Shown here: positions 25,251 to 35,806 of the stretch, piece after piece | Position numbering within the stretch: position 1 is the first letter of the stretch | How the letters are laid out: the number at the start of each line of letters is the position of its first letter | From: Grammothele lineata | Lineage: Eukaryota; Basidiomycota; Agaricomycetes; Polyporales; Polyporaceae | Length of the DNA stretch: 64,000 bases | Direction: 5' to 3' | NCBI GenBank assembly: GCA_002150815.3 | Contig: NDFF03000050.1 | Coordinates: 186,001 to 250,000, forward strand | Program-made: the position numbers and the translations under genes | Notes under the pieces: generated by a model | Database searches by the model: none | The model's input: only the letters and a program-made list of their open reading frames with translations | What the model was told of the DNA's origin: nothing

Positions 25251-26760
25251 TCACGCGCAACGACGGTCGTGTTACCGGCCGTCCCGACCTCGCACGCGCT
25301 CACTTCCAGCCCACTATCCTCGCCTACGATCGCCGTCATCTCCCCGTCGCGTAGCCCATCGTCTATCATTCCGCTTCGCGGGGAAGCATATCAACGTCAG
25401 CAACGTCTCCCTCTCGATCGTCTTCTCTCTCACCTCTTCTTCCTCATCCTCGAGCTTGGGGATCTTCATCCTCTCGACCTTGATGCCCTCATTCGCCTCC
25501 TACACCTCGAACCTGGCCTTCTTCCGACCCCTGCCGTCTCCAGTCCGACGTCCAACGCGATAATCCCGCGCGCAGGAACCGGCGTCTCCTTCAGCACGGA
25601 ACCAACTGTCCGCTGAGCGCGCCCTCTGGGCCTTCCTCAGAGAACAGCAGTCCGATCGTACGCGCCGTCGCCTTCATGTTCGTGTACCGATGCTCGTGAA
25701 TGAACGACGCCTTCGCCTCGCGCTCCTCGTCGGTTCCTTCGGTAAGTAGGGCCAGGGTACGCGCCTGGAGGGCGCAGCCGCGTGCAAGGATCGTCGTCGG
25801 ACCGTGAACACCACCACCGACGACGGCACTTGCGTGAAAGCCGCAACATCCGCCTTAGTGAGGCCCGCACCGATGAACGCATCACCAAGTCTTGACTCAG
25901 CGGCTTGCAGAACTACCGGGATAGACAACCCGGCCTGTGTCGACAGACGCGCCGGGGTAGACGGCGAGCCGTGAGGACGGCGGTGACCGCGCCTTGGACC
26001 CTCTTGCTAAGGAAGTCCTCGGCGACCTTGACCAGCAACGGGAGGAAGGTGATCGTGGCATTAGAGACAGCCAAGAATCCGTCGACCGAGATTCGCTCCG
26101 AACGGGGAAAGCAACGCGCGAGGCAGCAGGCGTGTTGGTGGCGGGGAGGGGAGGGGAGAGGGCGTAGCCTGGGGGTCTTGATCGTGTATGCGGGCTCACC
26201 AGGGCTTTCGGCCCGTTGTATGACATGTGCGGAAGCGAAGCAGAGTGTTTGCAAGGATTTCAGAAAACCTAGGAAATATACATATGGGGTCAATGATTGT
26301 TACGAGCAGCGGAAGATTGGCTATGATAACAGACTAGAATCCCTTGGCATGATGCAGTAGAGAGCAGGGTTCTTAGATCTCGAAAGGGTGAAAAGGTACT
26401 CACTTCGTGCTTATAATGCTCCGGAAACGCGTGATCGTGTTTGGGGAGTTCTTCACAAGCTGGCGTTTTGCCTGGGTTCCAGTGTACTATTGTAGGATGA
26501 GATTAAATGACGATGTCGTCAGCAACCAGCGAGGGTAGTGCACAGCAGCTCCGGTGTTGCGACAGGAGATAGGGAAGGGAGGATATGGGGACAGAGCAAA
26601 CGGACTCACTGTCTTCTCGCCGTAGAACGAAATGGGCCATACAACTCGATGTTCTCCATCCCCGTCGTCAATGCAGTTGGCAGTTCCTGTTACTGGAGTC
26701 AAAGGGGCGATAGAAGCGCGACTAGACGGAAACGAGAGTTAAATTCAGCGTGTGTCGCGT
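25251..26760 (-). pseudogene. Decayed copy of SSZ1 (Hsp70-like)
   Basis: Parallels the intact SSZ1 at 38.2-40.4 kb over most of its length. Exon 2 is recognisable as GTANCIDDGDGEHRVVW (intact: GTADCIANEDGERQIAC), and exon 3 aligns at the DNA level at 26.40-26.47 kb. Exon 4 starts with EPAYTIKTPRLRPLPSPPRH and SERISVDGFLAVSNATITFL, then KVAEDFLSKRVQGAVTAVL. After that the copy jumps to the region equivalent to GLDDALMGAGL, so roughly 0.8-1 kb of the ATPase-domain coding region is deleted. Several frame shifts and stops follow to the old C-terminus at 25251. Introns sit at the same places as in the live gene, so this was a DNA-level duplication and not a retrocopy. Confidence 0.85.
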
Positions 26761-27137
26761 AGAGAATCATGGCGAAGAGAAACGCCGGCCCAAGCACAGA
26801 GCGAGCGACTCGAGCGACTCGAGAGACTCGGCTGCATTATGTAATCGGGCGTTGCCTCTAGCGCTAACTGAAAAGCGACGGTTACTCGAGTGAGCAACGA
26901 GTGAGTCTCGGTCTAGTGCCGGTCCGCCTCAGTGTGTCGCAGATCCCGGCGGCATACCTACAGCGAAGTCTGCATATCCAAGTCGTTCCTACCGGCATCT
27001 CCCAGGTGCCATGACTGCAGGTAGAGACGAAATATTGAGACACAAGACTGGGACTACCTGATAGTAGTAGCAGCAACTTGAAAGTGGAACAAGTTTGCGC
27101 CCAATTTACGCCCTACCGTGACCTACACATGTACGCC
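26761..27137. other. Intergenic DNA with CGACTCGAG direct repeat
   Basis: No gene. A short tandem CGACTCGAG repeat lies at about 26806-26825, just upstream (in transcription terms) of the dead SSZ1 copy. Confidence 0.45.
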
Positions 27138-28611
27138 CTAAGGTTTCAGCTTCTTCTTATAGCTCTCCATTAACTCGCTGATCGCCTCATCCTGGTTACC
27201 AAAAACCCCCTCCAGCCGCTTCACAAACACCCCCGGCTCCTGTATATCCCTCAACGCGCCCCAGTACCGGAACGGACTCGTGACGTCCGACGTGAACCAG
27301 AAGAGCACCGCGAGCCGCTGAAGCGCGTTCATCGGCATGTATACCAACGGCAGCGCGGAGCGCCGTGCAAGCATGCCCAAGGGGATCGTAACAAGGAGAG
27401 AGAGGCGTGACCACCACTTGATAGTAGAATCCTAATGTGGAGAGCGCAAATTAAGCGCGTCGGGGGAAGAGCGAGTCAATGGACCTGAGGACATCGAAGA
27501 GTGGTAAGGAACCGGGGGACGTACAAGTGGGGAGCTGGCGGCGCCGAGCATGATGGCGACCCCGGCCCAGTCAGACATGGGTGCACCTCCGTGCACGGAC
27601 TTGAGACCTTCCAATACTTGCTCCGCCGTGCGTGGCATGGGTAACGATAAGGTCGGGACAAATAACGAGCTTGACGATGACGACGAGCTCTTCCTAGGCA
27701 ACTCGGTATTGGAGTCGAACACTTCGTCCAAAACATATTGATCATCCGAGTCGTCGCGGAACTCGGAGGTCGGCTCGTGCGAAGACGTCGAGTCCTCTTG
27801 AGGGAGACCAAAGACCATCAAGGACGTCCACACGCCAAACGACGTCAAGTCACACCAGCGACCTCTTTCCACCCACGAGATCCTGGAGAGTGTTCGGCTG
27901 TGAGTAACGGGACCCACTAGGCCGAGACAGGAAGGTATGTCAATTATCGCAAAGGAAGAGATCGAGAGGAGCGTGAACGGCCAGCTGACATGCATGCAGT
28001 ACCACGAACGCCCGACGAGCGTCCTTGGACTCTGGTTGGCGAAGCGCATTGGAGAGCGCGCGTGTCATGAGAGCGAAATCGTTGAGGGGGCGTTGATCCT
28101 GCGCCTTAGCGATAGTGTTCCTGAAGACTTCAAGGGCGAAGCGGTCTTTGTCTTGCGTAGTAATCGTCTTCTCAAGAATCGAGTATCCATAGAGCTGAGC
28201 GCCGACGATGGTGCCCAGCATAGCGTATATGGTTGGAAGTTTCAGCGGAGTGAGTACAGGCCAGCGACGGGGGTATCGATGTCTGATGTATCGATGTCCA
28301 GCATACACCACCGAGATTGCTGGGTAGGTCCATAACCATATCCGCTGGTAATTCGCCGACGCGAGTTAGTAACGGTGATAGATCAGTGCGTCACGAGCAC
28401 AAAGTAGAGGACGTACATCAGACCTTGGTGAAGGGCGCGGGCTCGGAAATATGTCGCGCATTTTCTCCATCACCATTCTGAGCTGGGTTTTCCCGTCCTC
28501 AGCCGGCGAGACGACAGCGCCCGGAGGAGCAAGCGATGCACTGGCAGAATGCTGCTGGTTCGTTTGTACAGTGGCGTCGAGCCATATCTCTTCCTCGTCT
28601 TTTGAGGACAT
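27138..28611 (-). CDS. Unrecognised multi-exon protein, tandem paralogue A
   Basis: I do not recognise the family. The likely start is the ATG at 28611 (MSSKDEEEIWLDATVQ), preceding a low-complexity N-terminus. An intron with a good branch site (TTACTAAC) lies near 28.34-28.39 kb. The next exon has WTYPAISVVYAGHRYIRHRY and a hydrophobic stretch KLPTIYAMLGTIVGAQLYGY. A middle exon carries an acidic/serine-rich insert (RDDSDDQYVLDEVFDSN, eight serines in a row) and MSDWAGVAIMLGAAS. The last exon has GMLARRSALPLVYMPMNALQ and ends SYKKKLKP. The landmark PMNxxQRL, together with the same exon order, identifies the neighbour at 29.0 kb as a paralogue. Hydrophobic stretches suggest a membrane-associated protein. 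Exon borders are approximate. Confidence 0.6.
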
Positions 28612-29036
28612 GCCGGAAAGATTTGAACCCAAATGCAAGTGTTCCCGCCCGAGTTCAGACCTTAAAACGTGGATGAGGTGCAAACCGAAGTGCTCCGACC
28701 GACTGGGATTTCACAGCGGCGCTTGCCATCGCCTCAACCGTGGGAATGTACCTGCCAGAAGCCGCCCCGGCACCACACCTCCGAAGCGTGTGAGTAGCTA
28801 CCGCTTCAAGCAAAACTCCAAGTAGTATCACGCATTGAAGGATGTCCCTCCATGGTACAGTCCCGGAATGGGTAAACGGTGATATAACACTCTACTGCAG
28901 ATCGGCCGGGTGTGGATCCTACATACTAAGTGGCGGACATGAATCAATAGTAATATTAGCCATGATAGACGTCCTACGTTCCCTTCAATGACGACTCCTT
29001 TCCTTCTGCGCTAACCCCGTCCGTATTTCCGTGCGG
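28612..29036. other. Intergenic DNA between the tandem paralogues
   Basis: About 425 bp with no gene. It holds the 5' flank of paralogue A and the 3' end of paralogue B. Confidence 0.5.
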
Positions 29037-30143
29037 TCACTGCTCCAGGATTCCTTCCACTAATCGAACAAACAATCGTTTGTCCTCAATCTTCTGCAAT
29101 GAACTCCATGGTCGATAAACTCGCAAAGAATCTATGGAGACCAGCCCGCCAATGATGAGGCGTTGGATACCATTCATCGGGAGATAGAGGAGTCGCCGGC
29201 CTGACCATCTTGCGAGCATGGAGATGGGCACGGAAGCGTACCAGGAGCACCATATTACGGATGCGACTCTGTCCTCCTGCTGGCAGATTTAAGATCATGA
29301 AATTCAAGAGTCCACGGCGCACGCACCAAACCAGAAGACGCATTCGCGAGCAGAGTCGTCATTGTCCTAAAATCCGATACCGATTCCGTTTGACGAATCT
29401 GTTCCTTCTCTACGAGGAGGTTCCGTTGCCGGAGAAGCACTGCAGCCCAAGTGTACCATAGACGGCTGTCAGACCACGTGTTGGCCTGGTGCCAGGCGAG
29501 CTTTCCGAGGATACTTGCTGAATGATATTCGCCTATAGTGAAGCCTGTTTAGAGTACGATGCGTGGTAAATCACCCAGTGATATTTCGTACCATTTCGAA
29601 ACTCTCTAAGCACTTCGGGAATCTTATCCTGATCGAGCTTGTCGCTCATATTCCTAATCACAGAACCGGGGGTTGCTGGAACTCTGCGCGCAACATCTTC
29701 CAAACAGGCGATGAAGTGATTCAAGATTGGGGTCTTTCTTATGGGCTGCCACCCCTGATAGAATGGCATAGATGACGGCGGTGCTCATAACCCCCAGGCT
29801 GATATATACTTCTGGGAGTTTGAGGGAGGTAAGCGGAGGTAGGCGCCGTGGGCGGTAGCGTCTATAGAACCGATGGATGCCGTACGCGATGGAGAAGGTA
29901 GGCACAGCCCACAGATTATGCCACTAATCGAGCGGTCCAAAACGCGGCGTAAGACTCAAGCCAGACCCGGTAGTACACATCTAAGAAGATTGGAGCACTG
30001 ACCGGTACTCGAGACCCCTGAGTGTCAAGTGCTATGCGTCTTCCATCTGGGGCACCTCCAAGGTTCACAGTGCTGGCAGCTGTTGTGTCTTGGTCGTGAG
30101 CTGACACACCGTCGCTCAGATCTTCGTAATGTCCTTCTGGCAT
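29037..30143 (-). CDS. Unrecognised multi-exon protein, tandem paralogue B
   Basis: Same exon order as paralogue A and the same strand. The start is the ATG at 30143 (MPEGHYEDLSDGVSAHDQDT). The first exon continues to APIFLDVYYR; an intron then leads to WHNLWAVPTFSIAYGIHRFY and the hydrophobic stretch KLPEVYISLGVMSTAVIYAI. The middle part includes RQRNLLVEKEQIRQTE. The last exon reads PISMLARWSGRRLLYLPMNG and ends RLFVRLVEGILEQ. Compared with A it lacks the acidic/poly-serine insert and has a shorter C-terminal tail. Function is unknown. The similarity lies mainly in the hydrophobic segments, which is consistent with a conserved membrane-embedded core. Exon borders are approximate. Confidence 0.58.
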
Positions 30144-31715
30144 TGATGTTCAGCGTTTGAATATCGGAAAGCAACGATCGATGGGGATCGCGCACGAAGA
30201 AATGAGATAGGAGCACGCAATCTAGCTAGTGGACGCAATAGATAGACTTTTGTTATGCTCGACGAAGGTAAGCAAAGCGGGAGGAGGACTGTCTTGGTAC
30301 CTGCTGAACAGTGTAGAACAACGGTCACGCAGCGGATTTGAAGAGGCGCTATCGGAGTGATTCGGGCCGATGTAAGCTCCGCACCGGCCGGCGTCCGGTT
30401 CCGTAACATTACCGTAACCCGTGCATCGTCGCTAGCGCTCGGATTCGTTATCGTACGCCCATCCGACTCCAACCTTAGCCTCCTGCCAGCGGCTGGCTGC
30501 TGCACTCCTGCGTCAAGCGTGCGTTATACCCTCCTCTTCTCGCTCCACCTGTTGCCGTCACCCCGCTTCCAGTACATCGGTTTTCGGCTCACCCATTGCT
30601 CAATTTGTTCCCGCGCACTTTCATCCTCCCGCCGGCCCCTGAGCCTTCAAGCTGGCACGGTGGCGCCCACTGTGACGATAGGCCCAAGCAAGCTAAGTTC
30701 GCGCGTCATCTCTAAATTAGATTTTCTTGCGTACTTCCAATGTCGCAATGTATCCCTCAGTCAACAGTGCCATTGGTGTGCCATGATGCATGCACCCTAC
30801 TTTTAAGACAACCGCAGTGGTCAAAACCAAGCGGGTTCCGGCTGTTACTGGCGGCGTCACAAGCCTGCGACAGACGGCCGTAAGTTGTCTACGCGCCATT
30901 TTACGCGACCGCTGCTGAGGTATGTCTCCTTCATCTTCTCGAGTACTCGATGCTGACGGATGCTACCGACGGTGCAGTACGGCATGTTCTTTGTGCTCCC
31001 TCAACCGGAACATGAGGACGGGAATCTGTTTAGCAGTAGCGACGGCATGAGAACGCAGCTAAGGGGTGAGGGGCAGCGACGGACCGGTGAGTCGGAGAGA
31101 CTCAGGGGTAAGATGGGGAGGAGGGTACAATCAGGGAGCTAGCGGCGATACGTAGGACGACGATCGCTACTGGTGCGGTTTGGTTACGCATGGCCCGCGT
31201 CCATCATTGAACGAATTGTGACTTTCAAAAATTTTATCTCTAGTGGATGCATGAGACACGATGCGCTCGAGATAGAGCAGTCAGCAGTGGCAACATAGGT
31301 CGCGAGGCGTTGGGGTCGAAGCAGAGACTTTTCCGGATTCGGCACGTAGGCGCGGTGAAGAGTAGAGAGCTGTGGCAGGCTCCTCCCCGACTTCTCCACA
31401 AACTGGCAAGTTCTGTCTCGCCCTTGGCGGGGTATCGTTTCGTGTCACAGATGCTTTCTAGTGACCTGCTAACCGACACGCTCACACCTCACAGGCAGAT
31501 CGAGCAGCAAACGGAGTCTCAAGAAACTGTGACGACGCATCTCTGTCTCTCCGAAACAGCATTGCAAGGATTCTGATCCTTGCAGCGGCTTCTGTACTCT
31601 CTGGCTCCTTCTAGACTCGTAGGTTTCTTCCTCATCGCGCGCGACACACAATAATTCCACGCTCACGTAAACACTGATATCCAGGAACTTGGCTGGAGCC
31701 TCGAACCTCGCGCGA
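30144..31715. other. Intergenic DNA, no gene supported
   Basis: A plus-strand frame at 30357-30806 (149 codons) is open, but it has no domain, no splice support and an arginine/serine/proline composition typical of chance frames. Nothing else stands out. Confidence 0.45.
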
Positions 31716-32010
31716 GGCCATGCGTTTGTTCTCAGGCCAACGCACATACGGTGAGGCTGTGCGAATGTCGATGACTCGACGCTTGTTCTCCGCGCTCATC
31801 GCTCATCGCTCAGATCGAAGTCGAAGGCGCTGCTCGCGGATCAACCAGACAACCCTTCTCGTGGTATGCGTGGAAGTGTGCGTGTCCCTCGTTTTGCGGG
31901 ATCTGCGCGCGATAATTTGGTCCCTAATACCCCGACTAGGATATCAGGAACGTTGTGGCGAGCCACTGGTGTGAGACATCGGGTAGGCCCAGTGCGTAAA
32001 GTGGTGCTTG
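31716..32010. repeat. Diverged direct repeat, copy 1
   Basis: Pairs with copy 2 at about 32115-32415. Shared landmarks in order are TTGTTCTCAGG, a CGATGRCTCGAMGCTTRTT segment, GTGGTATGYGKR, TCCCTCGTTTTGCGGAT (copy 2 CCTCGTTTTACGGAT) and CCCGACTAGGATATCAG (copy 2 CTCGATTAGGAAGGCAG). Neither copy codes for anything clear. Confidence 0.55.
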
Positions 32011-32114
32011 CATAGTACGTACCCGCTTTCGCCTTCGAACCTCAGCTGACACGAATCAAGTATCCAGAGCTGTTGTCAGAGTATTCTGTAAAATGTTAGA
32101 GCTGTATCCTTCGT

Positions 32115-32415
32115 CCCCATTCTTGTTCTCAGGTTTGCACACGTATCTCGAAGACGGCAAAATATGCAGCTGCTGTGGGAACATCGATGGCTCGAAGCTT
32201 ATTGTCCGCCCCGCTCGTATCGAAGCCATTGATCGCTGAACAACGATACAAGTTCTTCTAGTGGTATGTGGATGTGCACAGGCGTTCCTCGTTTTACGGA
32301 TTCAATACGAGGCCTCGGTCCCGCATACCTCGATTAGGAAGGCAGCAGCAGCGTTTTGAACCGCGGGTGCCATCGACTAGCTGTAGGGCTACACAAGGTG
32401 GCGCTCAAATGGTGG
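32115..32415. repeat. Diverged direct repeat, copy 2
   Basis: Second copy of the repeat at 31716-32010, offset by about 400 bp in the same orientation. On the minus strand it contains a short ATG frame with a donor-like GTATGC, so the pair could be a relic of a duplicated exon; no protein family is recognisable. Confidence 0.5.
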
Positions 32416-33035
32416 GTCCCGGACGTCTGCTCGTATGGTCTCCACTAAACGAAGGCGTATTAAGCATCGTCATTATCGACTCATACACCCGAGGGCGTAG
32501 GCAAGAGGCCGTCGACAGGTCTCCCGTCGCACCACACCGTCTGAAGAAGTTCGTATTGAAGGAGTCTGCTTGTTCTTGCTTCGAGCAAATTTTGCGCCCT
32601 CCACATGTTCTTCTTTACCGACATTCTGATGTGCTATCTCACGGAACGTCGACGAATCTAGGCCCAGAGAACCCCGTCCACCGTCGCGCCGATGTGCTGT
32701 ATGAAAGGAGAGCCGGCGTTGTTTATTCCGCAGAACCACAAGACATGCGCATCTCATGTGAACACGCGTTGCAACGTGTTCCTCCACAATGACTCTTCTG
32801 CGGTCTATCCAGGTTGTTCTATGGCCGTTTCTGTGCTCCGATCGGCGAATGAGGCCTACCCCTCGTTGCACTGCTGAATGGATGCGAACGCCGTTCCATC
32901 TGTAGCTCACCGTGCGTCACTTCATGAGGCAATATGCACCGCCCCATCCAACATTTCCCTAGAAGAGGGGATCTCATGACCGGCTATATATTCGAACGTA
33001 GCTCCTCTCCCATAGGTACCTCCTCACAACCCACC
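32416..33035. other. Intergenic DNA, upstream of protease gene
   Basis: A minus-strand frame at 32473-32910 is open but featureless. The last part is the 5' flank of the aspartic protease-like gene, whose start sits in the good context CCACCATGG. Confidence 0.45.
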
Positions 33036-35697
33036 ATGGAACCCTCTCCAGATGCGCCGGAGCGATTCATCGTACTCCCCTTGAAAGCACCACTCGACAC
33101 GCACTCCTTCGAAGCCCACGTACGTACTCACACTGTGCACGACTCGTATGATCACGCCACAATAACTCGCTCTTGGGACAGTATGCCTACGATATGCAAC
33201 GCCTCAAATATATCTTTCGATCCCGCGAAGTAGAGGACAACACCGACTGCGACAGCAGCGAAGTCGGTATCAGCCAGTCATCGTTCAACGTTGGAGTTAC
33301 CACGGACTTCCCAGACGCATTCTCCGACTGGTCTCCTACAACAACAGCCGCAGACAGTAGCGTTGCGTCCGTAGACGTGAGTCCGCTCATTTAACTATAG
33401 GTCGCTCGAGTATCCTCACGTCACGACCTGAAGATGGACGACGAAACAAGATGGCACTTGTTAGACGATGCGCCCAGCAAAGATGTGGACGCGTTGTATG
33501 ATACCGACGCTTCCGAGGGTCGCATGAAAGCGGACGTTGAGCGCCATGTTGAGACAACCCTGCTGCATCCATTGGGGCGTAATTTCTTATCACCACGCCG
33601 TAAGCAATTTTGATTGTGGCCTCGTGGTTGGCATAATTACTTACCATCTGTTCTCAAAGACTTCATGTATACGGTCGATCTCGTGCGTCAACTAATATAC
33701 TATTGTCAAAAGCGAAGCGCTAACTTGACGTTAATGTAGGGATTGTGGCAACCGCACCCTAGGTTCCCTGAAGGCGAAAATACCCTGGACACAGTGGAGT
33801 TGTTCGTTGACACGGGTACGTGGTACATTCACTGCGCTATATCCACGGAGGCTGATGCAACAGTCTGTCTGTAGGTGCTAATGATAGGCATGTTACTAGG
33901 AATATGACTCGTTCACGTCTAGCTCTGCTAACTACGATATCGGCACAACAGCTGGATAACAGGCAGCAAATACAAGCATCTATTGGACGCTCATGGTAGA
34001 TGTGCTAAGTGGCCTGATGGCACACCACTGAGGCCAGGGAAGATATACGCCGGTAAACGCTTCGATGGAGAAGATCAAACAACGCGGGCCAAAAACTGCA
34101 CGTACCAAGTCCAATACATGGACAAATCAATGGTTGGTGAGTCCCATCTGCCATAGATAACACGTCTCAGTCAAGTTTCTGAGTGGCAGTACGCATAGCC
34201 CTCGCGAAGTTTCCATATAACCCGCTTTCTTCGCCGTTCAGCGTGGAGGTTACCAGCTACATTGCGCATCCAGGCCAGGTGAACTCCACGTGGAAGGCAG
34301 ACCCCGAGGACGTCCGAATTCCAGGGGACTGTTTCTCCGTTGCTTACGCCATGAGTAAGGAGCTCATGCAGGATCATGTTGACGGTAGCTTGGCACTGGG
34401 GCGATTAACGTAAGTATTCGAGACTAGCAATATGTTGGACAGTTGCTGAGAGCATCTCAGCGGTTTTTTGGTTTATTATCGCAACGGAAATCCGGAGATG
34501 ACGGTGAGTATTCTGAAGTAATTGACGCAGTTTTAGTCTCTTCATAGCCTTCATACTATGGCAGAATGCTGACGATGTCAACCTTGCATGGCAGCCTCAT
34601 CCTACTTTTATCACAGCGATGGAACAGATGCTCAAACGTGATCCGCAAGACAGAGACGTAAGCATACCCTCTTCTTGTGTACTTATTCTGCTTCGTCTTA
34701 TTGTGTAACACGTAACGTTAGGGTGTCACCCCTGTTTACCATTGCTACGTGTACCGTGGTATCGCCACTTTGAAGAACCCCGGAAACCAAGAGACCGGCC
34801 CACTGACTAAGAACGGCTCGTAAGTTACCTCGAAGCGGATTGACAGCGAAGCCCTCGTAGAATATTGATACGGTATCGGGCCCCCCTTGCAGATTCGTCT
34901 CTTTCTATAGGCTGCCAGGCATAAGCGAGACAATCCTGTCTCCGAAAATCCGCGTCGTGCCGAAGACGTATGGTGGGCGCAAGTGGTTCGTCAAGCTGAT
35001 TCGCATTGAGATCTGCCATACGCCCGAAAAAAGATCTCATCCCGATGATGTTATCAAGAGGATCGAGCACAGGGATCCTGAGGGGAACCTGAAGCCGATT
35101 AACATTCTACTGGACACAGGTGAGTTGCGTAGACTGATGACGCTATGCACCGTGATTCTTATTGCACCACAACCAATGCAGGCATGAGCATGGGGGCTCA
35201 TCTTACTCATGACATGGTAGCGACGCTGGCTGAGTTCTTTGGTGGGAATCCGACCGAACCACAATCAATTAAGGGACTCTCACCCTACACAGTTCCAACG
35301 AACTTTCCGTTCAAGGACTACGTTTTCAAGTATTGGTTTGAAGGAATGTCGTCCACCAGTACTGAGTCAAGCCCATCGGAAGTATCTGTGGAGGGGCCCC
35401 TCTTTCCTATGGCATTCCTCATTGGGCAGAATCGTCCAGCTGCTATCCTTGCACGTGCTAGGACCGTCACCGAGACCGATGAAGTTAGCCCAGACGACAA
35501 TGTCTTCGGCGTATTTGGCATCGTGAGTTCAGGCTCACTTCGTCGCGAGCGAAACACTGACCTCTCATTGAACTTGGCAGAAATGGTTCCAGACTATGAT
35601 CGTAGGGATGTACAATGACCCTGTTGCTCCGTACGTCCGTATGACAGCACAGACCGACACGAACCACACGCTTCCTCCTGTATCAATTGAAGAGTGA
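33036..35697 (+). CDS. A1-type aspartic protease-like protein, many exons
   Basis: Pepsin-fold aspartic protease homologue. Early exons: 33036-33119, 33182-33376, 33434-33599, 33660-33682, 33740-33815, 33875-33887, 33952-34136, 34190-34409, 34461-34503, with more exons on to 35697. The first lobe has ELFVDTG + ANDSWITGSKYK, so the first catalytic Asp is present; the DTG context is completed by a 13-nt exon. Later come YQVQYMDKSMVV and FLVYYRNGNP. The second lobe has KWFVKLIRIEI, then ILLDTGMSMGAHLTHDMVAT with the second Asp. The C-terminus reads VFGVFGINWFQTMIVGMYND and APYVRMTAQ, typical of the A1 family. No signal peptide is visible at the chosen start (MEPSPDAPERFIVLPLKAPL), so it may be intracellular or a 5' exon may be missing. 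The intron after the 13-nt exon uses a GC donor. Confidence 0.75.
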
Positions 35698-35806
35698 CTA
35701 CAGCAGCCTCGAATGGAGTACACGCACGTAAAGAACGGCACCTATCACATGTAGTAGTTGTTCCATCGCAATGAACGAAGTCTACTATTCCCTAATACGT
35801 ACTACT

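Noticed and set aside
26806..26825. CGACTCGAG tandem repeat as a possible attachment or palindromic site
   Set aside because: Only two copies plus a partial; no matching copy at a second boundary was seen.
30357..30806. 149-codon plus-strand frame
   Set aside because: No protein-like pattern or homology features; it ends without any splice signal in phase.
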